A stretch of DNA of 8,567 nt from contig DFES01000070.1 of assembly GCA_002369175.1 (NCBI GenBank), positions 16,882 to 25,448 on the forward strand, given 5' to 3'. Made by a program: the position numbers and the translations under genes. Positions 1 to 7,284 of this stretch are shown piece after piece; the first letter of the stretch is position 1, and each line of letters starts with the position of its first letter. This DNA is from Selenomonadaceae bacterium UBA3796. GTDB taxonomy: Bacteria > Bacillota > Negativicutes > Selenomonadales > Selenomonadaceae. Under the pieces are notes generated by a model. That model saw only the letters and a list, made by a program, of their open reading frames with translations, made no database searches and was not told where the DNA came from.

Positions 1-14
1 TTGCGTTATAAGCA

Positions 15-20
15 AAGGAG
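15..20 (+). promoter_or_regulatory. Ribosome binding site of tyrS
   Basis: AAGGAG lies 5 bases before the TTG at 26 and 8 bases before the TTG at 29. The second spacing is closer to the usual optimum, which favours the TTG at 29 as the start. No promoter or T-box leader can be judged, because only 25 bases precede the gene. Confidence 0.7.
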
Positions 21-28
21 AGAGTTTG

Positions 29-1246
29 TTGGCAAATGTTTTTGATACTTTGAAGGAACGCGGATTTATCGCACAGTGCACCAACGAAGAGGAACTCAGG
101 AAGATTTTCGATACGGAGCAGGTAACGTTCTATATTGGTTTTGACCCCACGGCGGACAGCCTTCATGCAGGGCATTTTATCGCACTCATGGCCATGGCGC
201 ACATGCAGAGGGCGGGTCATCGTCCCATCTGTCTCGTGGGCGGCGGTACAGGAACCGTAGGGGATCCCTCCGGGCGCACGGACATGCGCCAGGTATTGAC
301 GGATGAAATCATCGAGCACAACTGCAACTGTTTCCGGAAGCAAATCGCCCGCTTCATTGATTTCAGCGATGGCAAGGCCATTATGGTGGATAATGGCGAA
401 TGGCTCCGGAAGCTGAACTACATTGATCTCCTGCGGGAAGTTGGAGCGCAGTTCACGGTCAATCGTATGCTGTCGGCGGAATGCTATAAGCAACGCTGGG
501 AGAAGGGGCTGACGTTCCTTGAATTCAACTATATGGTCATGCAGGCTTACGATTTCCTTGAATTGAACCGCCGCTACGGTTGCAAGCTGCAGATGGGCGG
601 AGATGACCAGTGGTCTAACATCATCGCCGGTGTGGAGCTTTGCCGCCGCAAGGAGAACAAGGCGGTCTACGGCCTCACCAATAAGCTCCTGACCAAGAGC
701 GATGGCAAGAAGATGGGAAAGACGGCCGGAGGGGCTCTTTGGCTGGATGCCGAGAAGGTATCGCCTTATGACTTCTACCAGTATTGGCGCAATGTGGATG
801 ATGCAGATGTGGAAAAGTGTCTCTCCCTTCTTACGTTCCTTCCCATGGAGGAGGTTCGCCGTTTAAGCTCTCTTGAGGATGCGGGGATCAATGAGGCGAA
901 ATCCGTTCTCGCCTATGAAGTTACGAAAATCGTGCACGGAGAGGAAGCCGCGGACAGGGCGAAGCGGACGGCCGAGGCTATTTTTGGAGGACAGGGAAGC
1001 TCGGAGGATATGCCTGAAATCTCGGCGGGGCCTGATGCAATCGGCAGGAAGCTCCTGGATGTGCTTGCCGCTGGGAATGTCATTGCCTCGAAGAGCGAAG
1101 GGCGCCGTCTTGTCCAACAAAACGGGTTGCGCCTGAATGACGCTAAGGTTTCCGATGCGGACTACGTTCTGCAGGAATCCGATTTTGCCGACGGAGCAGC
1201 CATTGTAAAAAAGGGAAAGAAGAAGTTCTATAGACTTGTGAAGTAG
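29..1246 (+). CDS. tyrS: Tyrosyl-tRNA synthetase
   Basis: Cytoplasmic class I aminoacyl-tRNA synthetase that activates tyrosine with ATP and charges tRNA-Tyr. The protein is 405 residues, normal for bacterial TyrRS. Seen in the sequence: the class I HIGH motif as HAGH (residues 46-49) after FDPTADSL; the tyrosine and tRNA binding region with YDFLELN and QMGGDDQW (about 174-195); and the KMSKS loop as KMGKT (228-232). A C-terminal S4-like RNA-binding domain starts near residue 340. The start is taken as the second of two adjacent TTG codons (29) because of Shine-Dalgarno spacing and the family-like N-terminus; the TTG at 26 would add one residue. The yebC gene follows after 38 bases with no terminator between them, so co-transcription is possible. 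Whether a T-box controls tyrS lies outside the window. Confidence 0.97.
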   Translation: MANVFDTLKERGFIAQCTNEEELRKIFDTEQVTFYIGFDPTADSLHAGHFIALMAMAHMQRAGHRPICLVGGGTGTVGDPSGRTDMRQVLTDEIIEHNCNCFRKQIARFIDFSDGKAIMVDNGEWLRKLNYIDLLREVGAQFTVNRMLSAECYKQRWEKGLTFLEFNYMVMQAYDFLELNRRYGCKLQMGGDDQWSNIIAGVELCRRKENKAVYGLTNKLLTKSDGKKMGKTAGGALWLDAEKVSPYDFYQYWRNVDDADVEKCLSLLTFLPMEEVRRLSSLEDAGINEAKSVLAYEVTKIVHGEEAADRAKRTAEAIFGGQGSSEDMPEISAGPDAIGRKLLDVLAAGNVIASKSEGRRLVQQNGLRLNDAKVSDADYVLQESDFADGAAIVKKGKKKFYRLVK

Positions 1247-1284
1247 GGAATTCATTTTATTGGAGATAGGAGCGAATATCTTTT

Positions 1285-2019
1285 ATGTCAGGACATTCAA
1301 AATGGGCAAATATCAAGAGAAAAAAAGGTGCGAATGATGCTATTCGCGGCAAGATCACGACGAAGATCGGCCGTGAGATCACCATTGCTGTCCGCATGGG
1401 CGGTGCGGATCCCACGGGCAATATGCGCTTGAAGCTTGCACTTTCCAAAGCGAAGGCAAACAACATACCGAAGGACAATATCAACCGCGCCATTCAGAAG
1501 GGGCTGGGAGCTTCCGAGGGAAGCAACTACGAGGAAATCACGTACGAAGGCTATGGGCCGGGCGGCTCCGCCATCATGCTGGACATACTCACGGATAACC
1601 GCAACCGTACGGCGGCGGATGTGCGTCATATCTTCTCCCGTTTTGGCGGGAATCTCGGGGAGACAGGATGCGTAGGCTGGATGTTCAAGCAGAAGGCTGT
1701 TTTCATCGTGGAGAAGGAAGTGTTTGACGATGAGGACGAACTCATGAACATCGTGCTGGAAGCAGGCGCAGAGGATATGAGAGCCGAGGAGGAGGTCTTT
1801 GAGATCACGGCGGAGCCGGGGGATTTCGAGGCCATAGAGACGGCATTGGGCGAGAAGGGAATCGAGACGGCTTCTGCAGAGGTCACTATGGTTCCCGATA
1901 ATACGGTAAAAGTGGAAGGGAAGGATGCAGAAAAGCTCCAGAACCTTGTGGATGCGCTGGAAGAAAACGATGATGTCCAGAATGTCTATGGAAATTACGA
2001 GATGGACGAGGAAGAATAA
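1285..2019 (+). CDS. yebC: YebC/PmpR/TACO1 family protein
   Basis: The 244-residue product has the full family length and opens with the hallmark GHSKWANIK (residues 3-11), followed by a basic KRKKG stretch. Conserved blocks include GGADPTGN (39-46), AKANNIPKDNI (56-66), YEGYGPGG (87-94), TDNRNRTAADVRHIF (103-117) and GCVGWMF (128-134). The C-terminus is strongly acidic and ends DEEE. Family members were long annotated as transcriptional regulators; later work on YebC and mitochondrial TACO1 points to a role in translation, helping ribosomes through proline-rich stretches. Which role applies here cannot be told from sequence. Adjacency to ruvC is widely conserved in bacteria. AGGAG at 1268-1272 is 12 bases from the ATG, a rather long spacing, but the N-terminal motif fixes the start. 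Confidence 0.95.
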   Translation: MSGHSKWANIKRKKGANDAIRGKITTKIGREITIAVRMGGADPTGNMRLKLALSKAKANNIPKDNINRAIQKGLGASEGSNYEEITYEGYGPGGSAIMLDILTDNRNRTAADVRHIFSRFGGNLGETGCVGWMFKQKAVFIVEKEVFDDEDELMNIVLEAGAEDMRAEEEVFEITAEPGDFEAIETALGEKGIETASAEVTMVPDNTVKVEGKDAEKLQNLVDALEENDDVQNVYGNYEMDEEE

Positions 2020-2082
2020 GTTTTTACGGGCGGCCGGTTCAAGGTCGCTCGTATTCTTTACTATGGAAATTTAGCGAATCAA

Positions 2083-2094
2083 GCCCGCAAGGGC
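2083..2094 (+). other. GCAA-tetraloop hairpin in the ruvC leader
   Basis: GCCC-GCAA-GGGC forms a 4-bp GC stem capped by a GNRA-type tetraloop, an unusually stable RNA loop. It sits 3 bases before a second hairpin, and the pair precedes the ruvC ribosome binding site. No U-tract follows, so it is not an intrinsic terminator. It could be part of a structured leader, an RNA-stability element or a dispersed intergenic repeat. The structure is seen; the function is unknown. Confidence 0.55.
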
Positions 2095-2097
2095 GTA

Positions 2098-2118
2098 GTG
2101 CGAAACACCGTTTCGCAC
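2098..2118 (+). repeat. Perfect 9-bp inverted repeat before ruvC
   Basis: GTGCGAAAC (2098-2106) and GTTTCGCAC (2110-2118) are exact reverse complements separated by ACC, giving a 9-bp stem with a 3-base loop. It ends 7 bases before the AGGAGG site of ruvC. No T-run follows, so it is not a classical terminator. Candidate roles are an mRNA stabiliser or processing site between yebC and ruvC, a translation-modulating leader, a protein-binding dyad, or a copy of a genome-wide palindromic repeat. Confidence 0.7.
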
Positions 2119-2125
2119 GGAGTTC

Positions 2126-2131
2126 AGGAGG
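2126..2131 (+). promoter_or_regulatory. Ribosome binding site of ruvC
   Basis: AGGAGG lies 5 bases before the ATG at 2137. It decides the start: the in-frame GTG at 2098 has no such site and is the first codon of the 9-bp stem. Confidence 0.85.
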
Positions 2132-2136
2132 ACGAT

Positions 2137-2634
2137 ATGCTGGCGTTAGGAATTGACCCGGGGACAGCCATATGCGGCTACGGATTCGTGGAATCTGTGG
2201 GAAGCCGGTTGATGCCTCGTGCATACGGAGCTATCACGACAAGCCCCAAGGCCCGTATGGAGGACAGACTCATGAAGCTTTACGATGAACTGGACGGACT
2301 CATCAAGAAATACCATCCGGATGTCATGGGGGTGGAGCAGCTTTTCTTCAACCGCAATGTGACGACGGCAATCCCTGTCGGCCAGGCCAGGGGAATCGTG
2401 CTCCTGGCGGCAGCGAAAAACCGGCTGGAGCTCGTGGAGCGTACGCCTCTTCAGGTGAAACAGTCTGTGACGGGTTATGGCAAGGCGGATAAGCAGCAGA
2501 TGATCTACATGGTGACAAAACTCCTTCATCTCTCCGAGCCGCCCAAGCCCGATGATGTGGCAGATGCCCTGGCGGTTGCCATCTGCACGACGCACTGCGT
2601 GAACAGCATGGTTTGGCGCAATCAATTGGGGTGA
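2137..2634 (+). CDS. ruvC: Holliday junction endonuclease RuvC
   Basis: Endonuclease that cuts four-way DNA junctions as a dimer and resolves recombination intermediates together with RuvAB. The 165-residue length is typical. The RNase H-like fold carries the expected acidic metal-binding residues: Asp7 in LGIDPGT, Glu67 in GVEQLFF, and Asp140 and Asp143 in PDDVADALAVA. The block TGYGKADKQQM (112-122) matches the conserved basic DNA-binding segment. The ATG at 2137 is chosen because AGGAGG stands 5 bases upstream and the N-terminus then begins directly at the first beta strand. ruvA follows after 10 bases, so the two are almost certainly co-transcribed. Confidence 0.97.
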   Translation: MLALGIDPGTAICGYGFVESVGSRLMPRAYGAITTSPKARMEDRLMKLYDELDGLIKKYHPDVMGVEQLFFNRNVTTAIPVGQARGIVLLAAAKNRLELVERTPLQVKQSVTGYGKADKQQMIYMVTKLLHLSEPPKPDDVADALAVAICTTHCVNSMVWRNQLG

Positions 2635-2644
2635 GGAGCAAGGC

Positions 2645-3244
2645 ATGATTGGATATTTGAGAGGGCGTGTAGCCCATTTGTTTGCCGACTACTGTCTGCT
2701 GGATGTACAGGGAGTGGGCTATCGTGTTTTCGTGGCGTCATCCACCCGGAGCAGACTGCATAAGGGGGAGGAGGCAGAGCTTTTCATCCATACCGCTGTG
2801 AGAGAGGATGCCATCTTCCTGTATGGTTTCTACCATCAAGAGGAATATGATGCATTCCAGCTTTTGATTTCTGTTTCCGGCATTGGACCGAAGGTAGCAT
2901 TGGGAATATTGTCAGCCATTACGGTAGACGGCCTTTGCAGGGCGATTCATCAAAAGCAGTCCGCTGTGCTCACGAAACTTCCCGGCATCGGAAAGAAATC
3001 GGCAGAGCGCATGATTTTGGAGCTGAAGGACAAAGTGTCGTGGACGGACAGCGGGACGGAGAATCCCGCTGTGGAGGAGGCAGGTCTGCTTGTGGAGGAT
3101 GATATGATTTCCGAGGCCACGGCGGCTCTGGTCTCCCTTGGCTATTCCCAAAGCGAACTGGCTCCCGCGCTCCAAGAGGCTCAGGGCTGCAAATCTGTGC
3201 AGGAGATCATAAAGCAGGCACTGAAGAAACTCAATCGCTTCTAG
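2645..3244 (+). CDS. ruvA: Holliday junction DNA helicase subunit RuvA
   Basis: RuvA binds the open four-way junction as a tetramer and loads the RuvB motor for branch migration. The 199-residue protein shows the three-domain family layout. An N-terminal OB-fold opens MIGYLRGRV and contains the acidic pin pair Glu54-Asp55 in VRED. The middle domain has two helix-hairpin-helix motifs, VSGIGPKVAL (77-86) and LPGIGKKSAERM (112-123). An acidic linker leads to a C-terminal RuvB-contacting domain (about 153-199) with EATAALVSLGYS. GAGGAG at 2633-2638 overlaps the ruvC stop codon and lies 6 bases before the ATG, suggesting coupled translation. ruvB starts 13 bases downstream. Confidence 0.97.
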   Translation: MIGYLRGRVAHLFADYCLLDVQGVGYRVFVASSTRSRLHKGEEAELFIHTAVREDAIFLYGFYHQEEYDAFQLLISVSGIGPKVALGILSAITVDGLCRAIHQKQSAVLTKLPGIGKKSAERMILELKDKVSWTDSGTENPAVEEAGLLVEDDMISEATAALVSLGYSQSELAPALQEAQGCKSVQEIIKQALKKLNRF

Positions 3245-3250
3245 GTGGTG
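3244..3250 (+). promoter_or_regulatory. Ribosome binding site of ruvB
   Basis: GGTGGTG begins at the last base of the ruvA stop codon and is 7 bases from the TTG at 3258. The in-frame ATG at 3279 has no comparable site, which favours the TTG start. Confidence 0.6.
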
Positions 3251-3257
3251 ATGATTT

Positions 3258-4310
3258 TTGGAAAAATTTGATGCTGACATGGAGGAACGCATCGTTGCCA
3301 TGGATGAGCAGAACAGTGACGATTGGCAGTACAGTCTGCGGCCGAGGAAGCTCATGGAGTACATCGGGCAGGACAAGGTGAAGGAGAACCTTTCCATTTT
3401 CGTCAAGGCGGCAATGGCAAGGGGGGAGGCTCTTGACCATGTGCTTCTCTACGGGCCTCCGGGGCTTGGCAAGACAACGCTGGCCGGTATCATTGCCAAT
3501 GAACTCGGTGTGAATTTTCGTGTGACATCGGGACCGGCCATCGAGCGTTCCGGTGACTTGGCGGCACTCCTCACGAATTTGCAGGAGCGGGATGTGCTGT
3601 TCATCGATGAGATTCACCGCCTTTCCCGCAGTGTGGAGGAGATTCTCTATTCGGCCATGGAGGATTTCGCATTGGACATCATCATCGGCAAAGGGCCGAG
3701 TGCCAGATCCATCCGTCTGGATATTGCTCCGTTTACCCTGGTGGGGGCAACGACAAAGGCGGGCGCGTTATCACCGCCGCTGCGGGATCGTTTTGGCGTC
3801 ATTTCCCGCTTGGAGTACTATGCGCCGGAGGCGCTTGTTCACATCATCAAGCGTGCCGCAGAGATTCTATCGATATCCATTGAGGAGAAGGGGGCGATGG
3901 AAATCGCCTGCCGCTCTCGTGGCACACCGCGCATTGCCAACCGCCTTTTGAAGCGCGTGCGGGATTTTGCACAGGTGGAGGGGCAGGGCATCATTACAGA
4001 TGACATTGCCGACAAGGCGCTGAGGATGCTGGAAGTGGACAAGGCGGGACTTGACCATACCGACAGACGGATGCTGAATACGATGATAAAAAAATTTGCA
4101 GGAGGTCCTGTGGGACTGGATACTCTTGCGGCGGCCATCAGCGAGGCCACAGATACCATCGAGGATGTTTATGAGCCATATCTCATCCAGCTTGGCTTCA
4201 TCAACCGGACGCCCCGTGGGCGTGTCGTGACAAGGGCAGGCTATGAGCATATGGGTGTTCCCTATCCGGAGGCTGAACCGACGTATGGTTCCGTGAGGTT
4301 AGATCTATGA
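3258..4310 (+). CDS. ruvB: Holliday junction branch-migration ATPase RuvB
   Basis: Hexameric AAA+ motor that pumps DNA through the RuvA-bound junction. In the 350-residue product the Walker A motif is GPPGLGKT (66-73), Walker B is LFIDE within FIDEIHRL (114-122), sensor 1 lies in VGATT (162-166), and the arginine-finger segment is RDRFG (176-180). A sensor 2 region RGTPRIANRLL and a C-terminal winged-helix domain with GGPVGLDTLA and FINRTPRGR follow. The TTG start at 3258 is preferred from the ribosome binding site; an ATG at 3279 would shorten the protein by 7 residues and give an N-terminus closer to B. subtilis RuvB. The stop overlaps the queH start as ATGA, implying translational coupling. 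Confidence 0.97.
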   Translation: MEKFDADMEERIVAMDEQNSDDWQYSLRPRKLMEYIGQDKVKENLSIFVKAAMARGEALDHVLLYGPPGLGKTTLAGIIANELGVNFRVTSGPAIERSGDLAALLTNLQERDVLFIDEIHRLSRSVEEILYSAMEDFALDIIIGKGPSARSIRLDIAPFTLVGATTKAGALSPPLRDRFGVISRLEYYAPEALVHIIKRAAEILSISIEEKGAMEIACRSRGTPRIANRLLKRVRDFAQVEGQGIITDDIADKALRMLEVDKAGLDHTDRRMLNTMIKKFAGGPVGLDTLAAAISEATDTIEDVYEPYLIQLGFINRTPRGRVVTRAGYEHMGVPYPEAEPTYGSVRLDL

Positions 4311-4936
4311 AATTGCTATTGCATATGTGCTGCGGCCCATGTTCCTGCTATCCCGTAAAGGTGCTTCGGGAAGAGGGAATCGAGCCTGTGGGGTACTTTT
4401 TCAATCCAAACATCCATCCCTATAAGGAGTGGGAGCAGCGGCTGGTGACGGCGAAAGAGTTCGCCCAAAAAGTTCATATGGAAATCCATGTGGATGAGAA
4501 TTATATGCTGCGGGACTTTTTGAAAAAGGCGCTTCCCGCTGAGGAGATTCCCAACGGGAGATGCCGTATGTGCTATAGCTGGCGCTTGGAGCAGACGGCA
4601 AGCTTTGCCGCTGAGAATGGGTTTGATGCGTTTTCTTCGACGCTTTTCTACAGCATCTATCAGCAGCATGAGCTCATGCGGGAAACAGCGGAGTTTTTTG
4701 CCCGTACCTACGGCGTCAGATTTCATTATGAGGATTTTCGTCCGGGATGGCAGGAAGGCATTGACATAAGTCATGAACTGGAACTGTACCGCCAGCCTTA
4801 CTGCGGATGTATCTTTTCCGAAGAGGAGCGCTACAGCAAAGCCCTCCGGAAACAGCGCAGAAAAGAGGCAAAAGCGAAGAAACGGGCGCGATTGGGAGAG
4901 GAAAATCGAAATGCATCTGTGGAAAGGATGGGCTGA
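4307..4936 (+). CDS. queH: Epoxyqueuosine reductase QueH (formerly DUF208)
   Basis: QueH reduces epoxyqueuosine to queuosine in tRNA, the last step of the pathway, and is an iron-dependent alternative unrelated to the cobalamin enzyme QueG. The 209-residue protein shows the family cysteine pattern: HMCCGPCSC near the N-terminus (Cys8, 9, 12, 14), CRMC (Cys86, 89) and CGC (Cys166, 168). Some of these bind an iron-sulfur cluster and iron in characterised homologues. NPNIHPYKEW (34-43) and STLFYSIYQ (111-119) are further family blocks. The last about 35 residues are a highly basic tail, perhaps for tRNA contact. The ATG overlaps the ruvB stop, with GAGG 8 bases upstream. queA, which makes its substrate, lies two genes downstream. 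Confidence 0.93.
   Translation: MKLLLHMCCGPCSCYPVKVLREEGIEPVGYFFNPNIHPYKEWEQRLVTAKEFAQKVHMEIHVDENYMLRDFLKKALPAEEIPNGRCRMCYSWRLEQTASFAAENGFDAFSSTLFYSIYQQHELMRETAEFFARTYGVRFHYEDFRPGWQEGIDISHELELYRQPYCGCIFSEEERYSKALRKQRRKEAKAKKRARLGEENRNASVERMG
4923..4928 (+). promoter_or_regulatory. Ribosome binding site of the SpoIID-like gene
   Basis: AAAGGA lies 9 bases before the ATG at 4938, inside the 3' end of queH. A competing site, GGGAGAGG at 4894-4901, is 9 bases before an upstream in-frame ATG at 4911. The two starts cannot be separated from sequence alone. Confidence 0.5.
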
Positions 4937-4937
4937 G

Positions 4938-6110
4938 ATGTCGTATCGTTCTTTACTCATGGCGGGATGGACTGTACTTTTCTTGTTTCTTTTCCTGCCG
5001 TTGGGCCATGGGGCAGAGGAATCAAAAAGCGGATGGCAGCCGGAACTTCGCGTAGGGCTTTTCAGCGGGCAGAAGTCGGTTACATTCCAGGCAAGCAGGG
5101 AATGTGTTCTTTCTCTGCGCTCGAATCCCAAGAAGAAGGTCTCCGTAAAAAAGGGGGAGACTATTACGGTGACGGTTTCCGGATGGGATTTTCAGGCAAA
5201 GGGGAAGAAATTTTCCGGAGAGTGCCTGGAACTTCGTCCACCGGATCCACGGGATATGAAGGATCTCGTTACCACACTCAACGGGAAACCTTATCGGGGC
5301 GGTCTTCAGATGCGGCTCCGTGGAGGTGCAATGGTGGTTGTGAACATCCTGCCGGTGGAGCAGTATTTGAGGGGCGTATTGCCGGAGGAAATGCCGCCGT
5401 CCTGGGCGCCGGATGCGTTGAAGGTGCAGGCTGTGGCAGCGCGCACCTTTGCCTTGAAGAACAGGAAGCGCCACGAGCCGGAGGGATATGACCTCTGCAG
5501 TTCCACCCACTGCCAGCTTTACACGGGAATGACAGAGGAAGATCCCCATACGGACGAAGCGATTGCGGGAACCTATGGGGAGGTGCTGTTTGCTCTGGTG
5601 AACGGTGCGCTGATTGATGCGCCTTTTCATACGGATTCCGGAGGCATGACGGAAAACAGCGAGGATGTCTGGGGCAGTTACTCTCCCTGCCTCCGCGCCG
5701 CCAAGGAAGTGGAAACGAAGACGCATCCCTGGAGCAAGACCGTGACGATGGATGAATTTCAGAAGCAGTTCAATCTGGGGAAAATCAAAAAAATTGAACT
5801 TTCTTCCCTGGAAATCGGGAAAAAGACAAAGGACAGGACTTCTTCGGGGCGTGTCAAAAGCGTCCAGGTTGTGGGCAGCAAGGGCTCCAAGACGGTCTCG
5901 GGCACGGAGCTGCGTTCCCTGTTTGGATTGAAGAGTACGCTTTTTTCCGTTAAGCTTCAGGGCAATCAGGTTGCTTTCTCAGGCTACGGATGGGGTCACG
6001 GTCTCGGCATGTCCCAGTGGGGCGCCAAGGCATTTGCAGAGCGCGGGGACGGCTACCAGAAGATTCTTGCCCATTATTATCAGGATACGATTATCAAGAA
6101 ACTGTATTGA
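4938..6110 (+). CDS. Secreted SpoIID/LytB-domain protein, probable peptidoglycan lytic enzyme
   Basis: From the ATG at 4938 the product has 390 residues. An N-terminal signal peptide (basic Arg4, hydrophobic stretch about 6-22, likely cleavage after GHGA) directs it outside the cytoplasm. The SpoIID domain spans roughly 115-280. It contains LPVEQYLRGVLPEEMPPSW with Glu151 at the position of the SpoIID catalytic glutamate, AVAARTFAL (166-173), a CSSTHCQLY cluster (Cys187, His191, Cys192) like the zinc site of clostridial SpoIID, and HTDSGGMTENSEDVW (231-245). The C-terminus has the family block GYGWGHGLGMSQWGA (349-363). Characterised SpoIID proteins are lytic transglycosylases acting on stem-peptide-free glycan during engulfment; the role here may be sporulation or general wall remodelling. 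An ATG at 4911 would add 9 residues and overlap queH by 26 bases. queA follows after 10 bases. Confidence 0.9.
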   Translation: MSYRSLLMAGWTVLFLFLFLPLGHGAEESKSGWQPELRVGLFSGQKSVTFQASRECVLSLRSNPKKKVSVKKGETITVTVSGWDFQAKGKKFSGECLELRPPDPRDMKDLVTTLNGKPYRGGLQMRLRGGAMVVVNILPVEQYLRGVLPEEMPPSWAPDALKVQAVAARTFALKNRKRHEPEGYDLCSSTHCQLYTGMTEEDPHTDEAIAGTYGEVLFALVNGALIDAPFHTDSGGMTENSEDVWGSYSPCLRAAKEVETKTHPWSKTVTMDEFQKQFNLGKIKKIELSSLEIGKKTKDRTSSGRVKSVQVVGSKGSKTVSGTELRSLFGLKSTLFSVKLQGNQVAFSGYGWGHGLGMSQWGAKAFAERGDGYQKILAHYYQDTIIKKLY

Positions 6111-6120
6111 GGGATGAAGG

Positions 6121-7212
6121 ATGCTTTTATCTGATTTTGACTACGATTTGCCGGAGGAGCTGATTGCCCAGACGCCCATGGAACCACGAAATGCTTCCAG
6201 GCTCATGGTGCTGAATCCCCGGGAGCACACCATACGCCATGAGCATTTTTATGATCTCGGGAAATTCCTGGAGCCGGGAGATACATTGATTTTCAATGAT
6301 ACCCGTGTCATGCCGGCAAGGCTCATCGGACATAGGGCGAATACGGGCGGCAAGGTGGAGATTTTTCTTCTTCGCCGCCTTGATGCTGCCCAGTGGGAGG
6401 TTCTGGCAAAACCCGGAAAGAAAGCGCAGAAAGGAAATATCATCGAATTCGGTGAGGAACTGTCCTGTGAGATTACAGGACATACGGATTTTGGCGGGCG
6501 CATTGTGAACTTCCGTTTTCAAGGTGTATTTGAGGAAATATTGGATCGTCTGGGCGAGACTCCGTTGCCTCCTTACATCCATGAAAAATTGGAGGACAGG
6601 GAGCGCTATCAGACCGTCTATAACCGCGAAGAGGGTTCGGCGGCAGCACCCACTGCAGGATTGCACTTTACGAAGGAACAGATGGCAGAGCTTGAAGGGG
6701 CGGGCTTTCATCTCGGCTTCGTGACACTCCATGTAGGGCTTGGAACTTTTCGACCGGTCAGCGTGGAAAAGATCGAGGATCATGTGATGCATAAGGAGTA
6801 TTACAGCATTTCGGATGAGACAGCAAAACTTATCCGGGATACAAAGTCAGCGGGGCACCGTGTAGTGGCTGTCGGAACCACCTCCATTCGTACGCTGGAA
6901 TCGGCAGCCGGGGGAAAAGGTGAGATTTCCGGCTGCAGCGGGTGGACGGATATATTCATCTATCCCGGCTATGAATTCAAGATTGTTGATGCCATTGTCA
7001 CAAATTTCCACCTTCCCAAATCCACCCTTATCATGCTGATCAGCGCATTCGGCGGAAGAGAATTCATCCTGGAGGCGTATCGGCAAGCAGTGGAGGAGAG
7101 GTATCGTTTCTTTTCCTTCGGGGATGCGATGTTGGTTTATCCAAAGCAACCCGAAGCAGAGAGGGAAGCGGAGCTGAAAGAACTGGCAGCCCTCCACCGG
7201 CAGGCCACCTGA
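6121..7212 (+). CDS. queA: S-adenosylmethionine:tRNA ribosyltransferase-isomerase QueA
   Basis: QueA transfers and isomerises the ribosyl part of S-adenosylmethionine onto preQ1 at the tRNA wobble position, giving epoxyqueuosine; QueH then reduces it. Conserved blocks seen are RNASRLMVL, FNDTRVMPARL, EEGSAAAPTAGLHFT, HVGLGTFRPV, VGTTSIRTLES, GWTDIFIYPG, TNFHLPKSTLIMLISAFGG and FFSFGDAMLV. The length is 363 residues: about 339 cover the usual family extent, and 24 extra C-terminal residues, charged and probably helical, follow FGDAMLV. GAGGGA at 6109-6114 is 6 bases before the ATG and overlaps the stop of the preceding gene. tgt, often the neighbour of queA, is not in the window; a strong terminator follows instead. 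Confidence 0.97.
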   Translation: MLLSDFDYDLPEELIAQTPMEPRNASRLMVLNPREHTIRHEHFYDLGKFLEPGDTLIFNDTRVMPARLIGHRANTGGKVEIFLLRRLDAAQWEVLAKPGKKAQKGNIIEFGEELSCEITGHTDFGGRIVNFRFQGVFEEILDRLGETPLPPYIHEKLEDRERYQTVYNREEGSAAAPTAGLHFTKEQMAELEGAGFHLGFVTLHVGLGTFRPVSVEKIEDHVMHKEYYSISDETAKLIRDTKSAGHRVVAVGTTSIRTLESAAGGKGEISGCSGWTDIFIYPGYEFKIVDAIVTNFHLPKSTLIMLISAFGGREFILEAYRQAVEERYRFFSFGDAMLVYPKQPEAEREAELKELAALHRQAT

Positions 7213-7236
7213 CTATCACATCCACATATACAGCGA

Positions 7237-7273
7237 CCCCCCGGTAACTTGCCGGGGGGCTTTTGTCATTTTT
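7237..7273 (+). terminator. Rho-independent terminator after queA
   Basis: CCCCCCGG (7237-7244) pairs perfectly with CCGGGGGG (7252-7259) around a 7-base loop, followed by C, TTTT and a further T-run to 7273. It lies 25 bases after the queA stop and separates the ruv-que run from the downstream promoter. Confidence 0.93.
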
Positions 7274-7284
7274 CAAAAAACTAC

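Noticed and set aside
1..25. T-box leader or promoter of tyrS
   Set aside because: Only 25 bases precede the gene, so nothing beyond the ribosome binding site can be judged.
2038..2064. Possible promoter between yebC and ruvC (TTCAAG / TACTAT)
   Set aside because: The boxes match poorly and the spacer is only 15 bases, so it is not listed as a feature.
2098..2136. GTG at 2098 as an earlier ruvC start
   Set aside because: The GTG is the first arm of the 9-bp hairpin, has no ribosome binding site, and would add 13 residues before the conserved N-terminal strand; AGGAGG points to 2137.
4316..5131. 271-residue open frame on the - strand
   Set aside because: It lies antisense to queH and the SpoIID-like gene, both with clear family motifs. 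It has no recognisable domain and is explained as a shadow frame.
5022..5726. 234-residue open frame on the - strand
   Set aside because: Antisense to the conserved SpoIID domain, rich in His, Arg and Pro as is typical of shadow frames, with no family motif.
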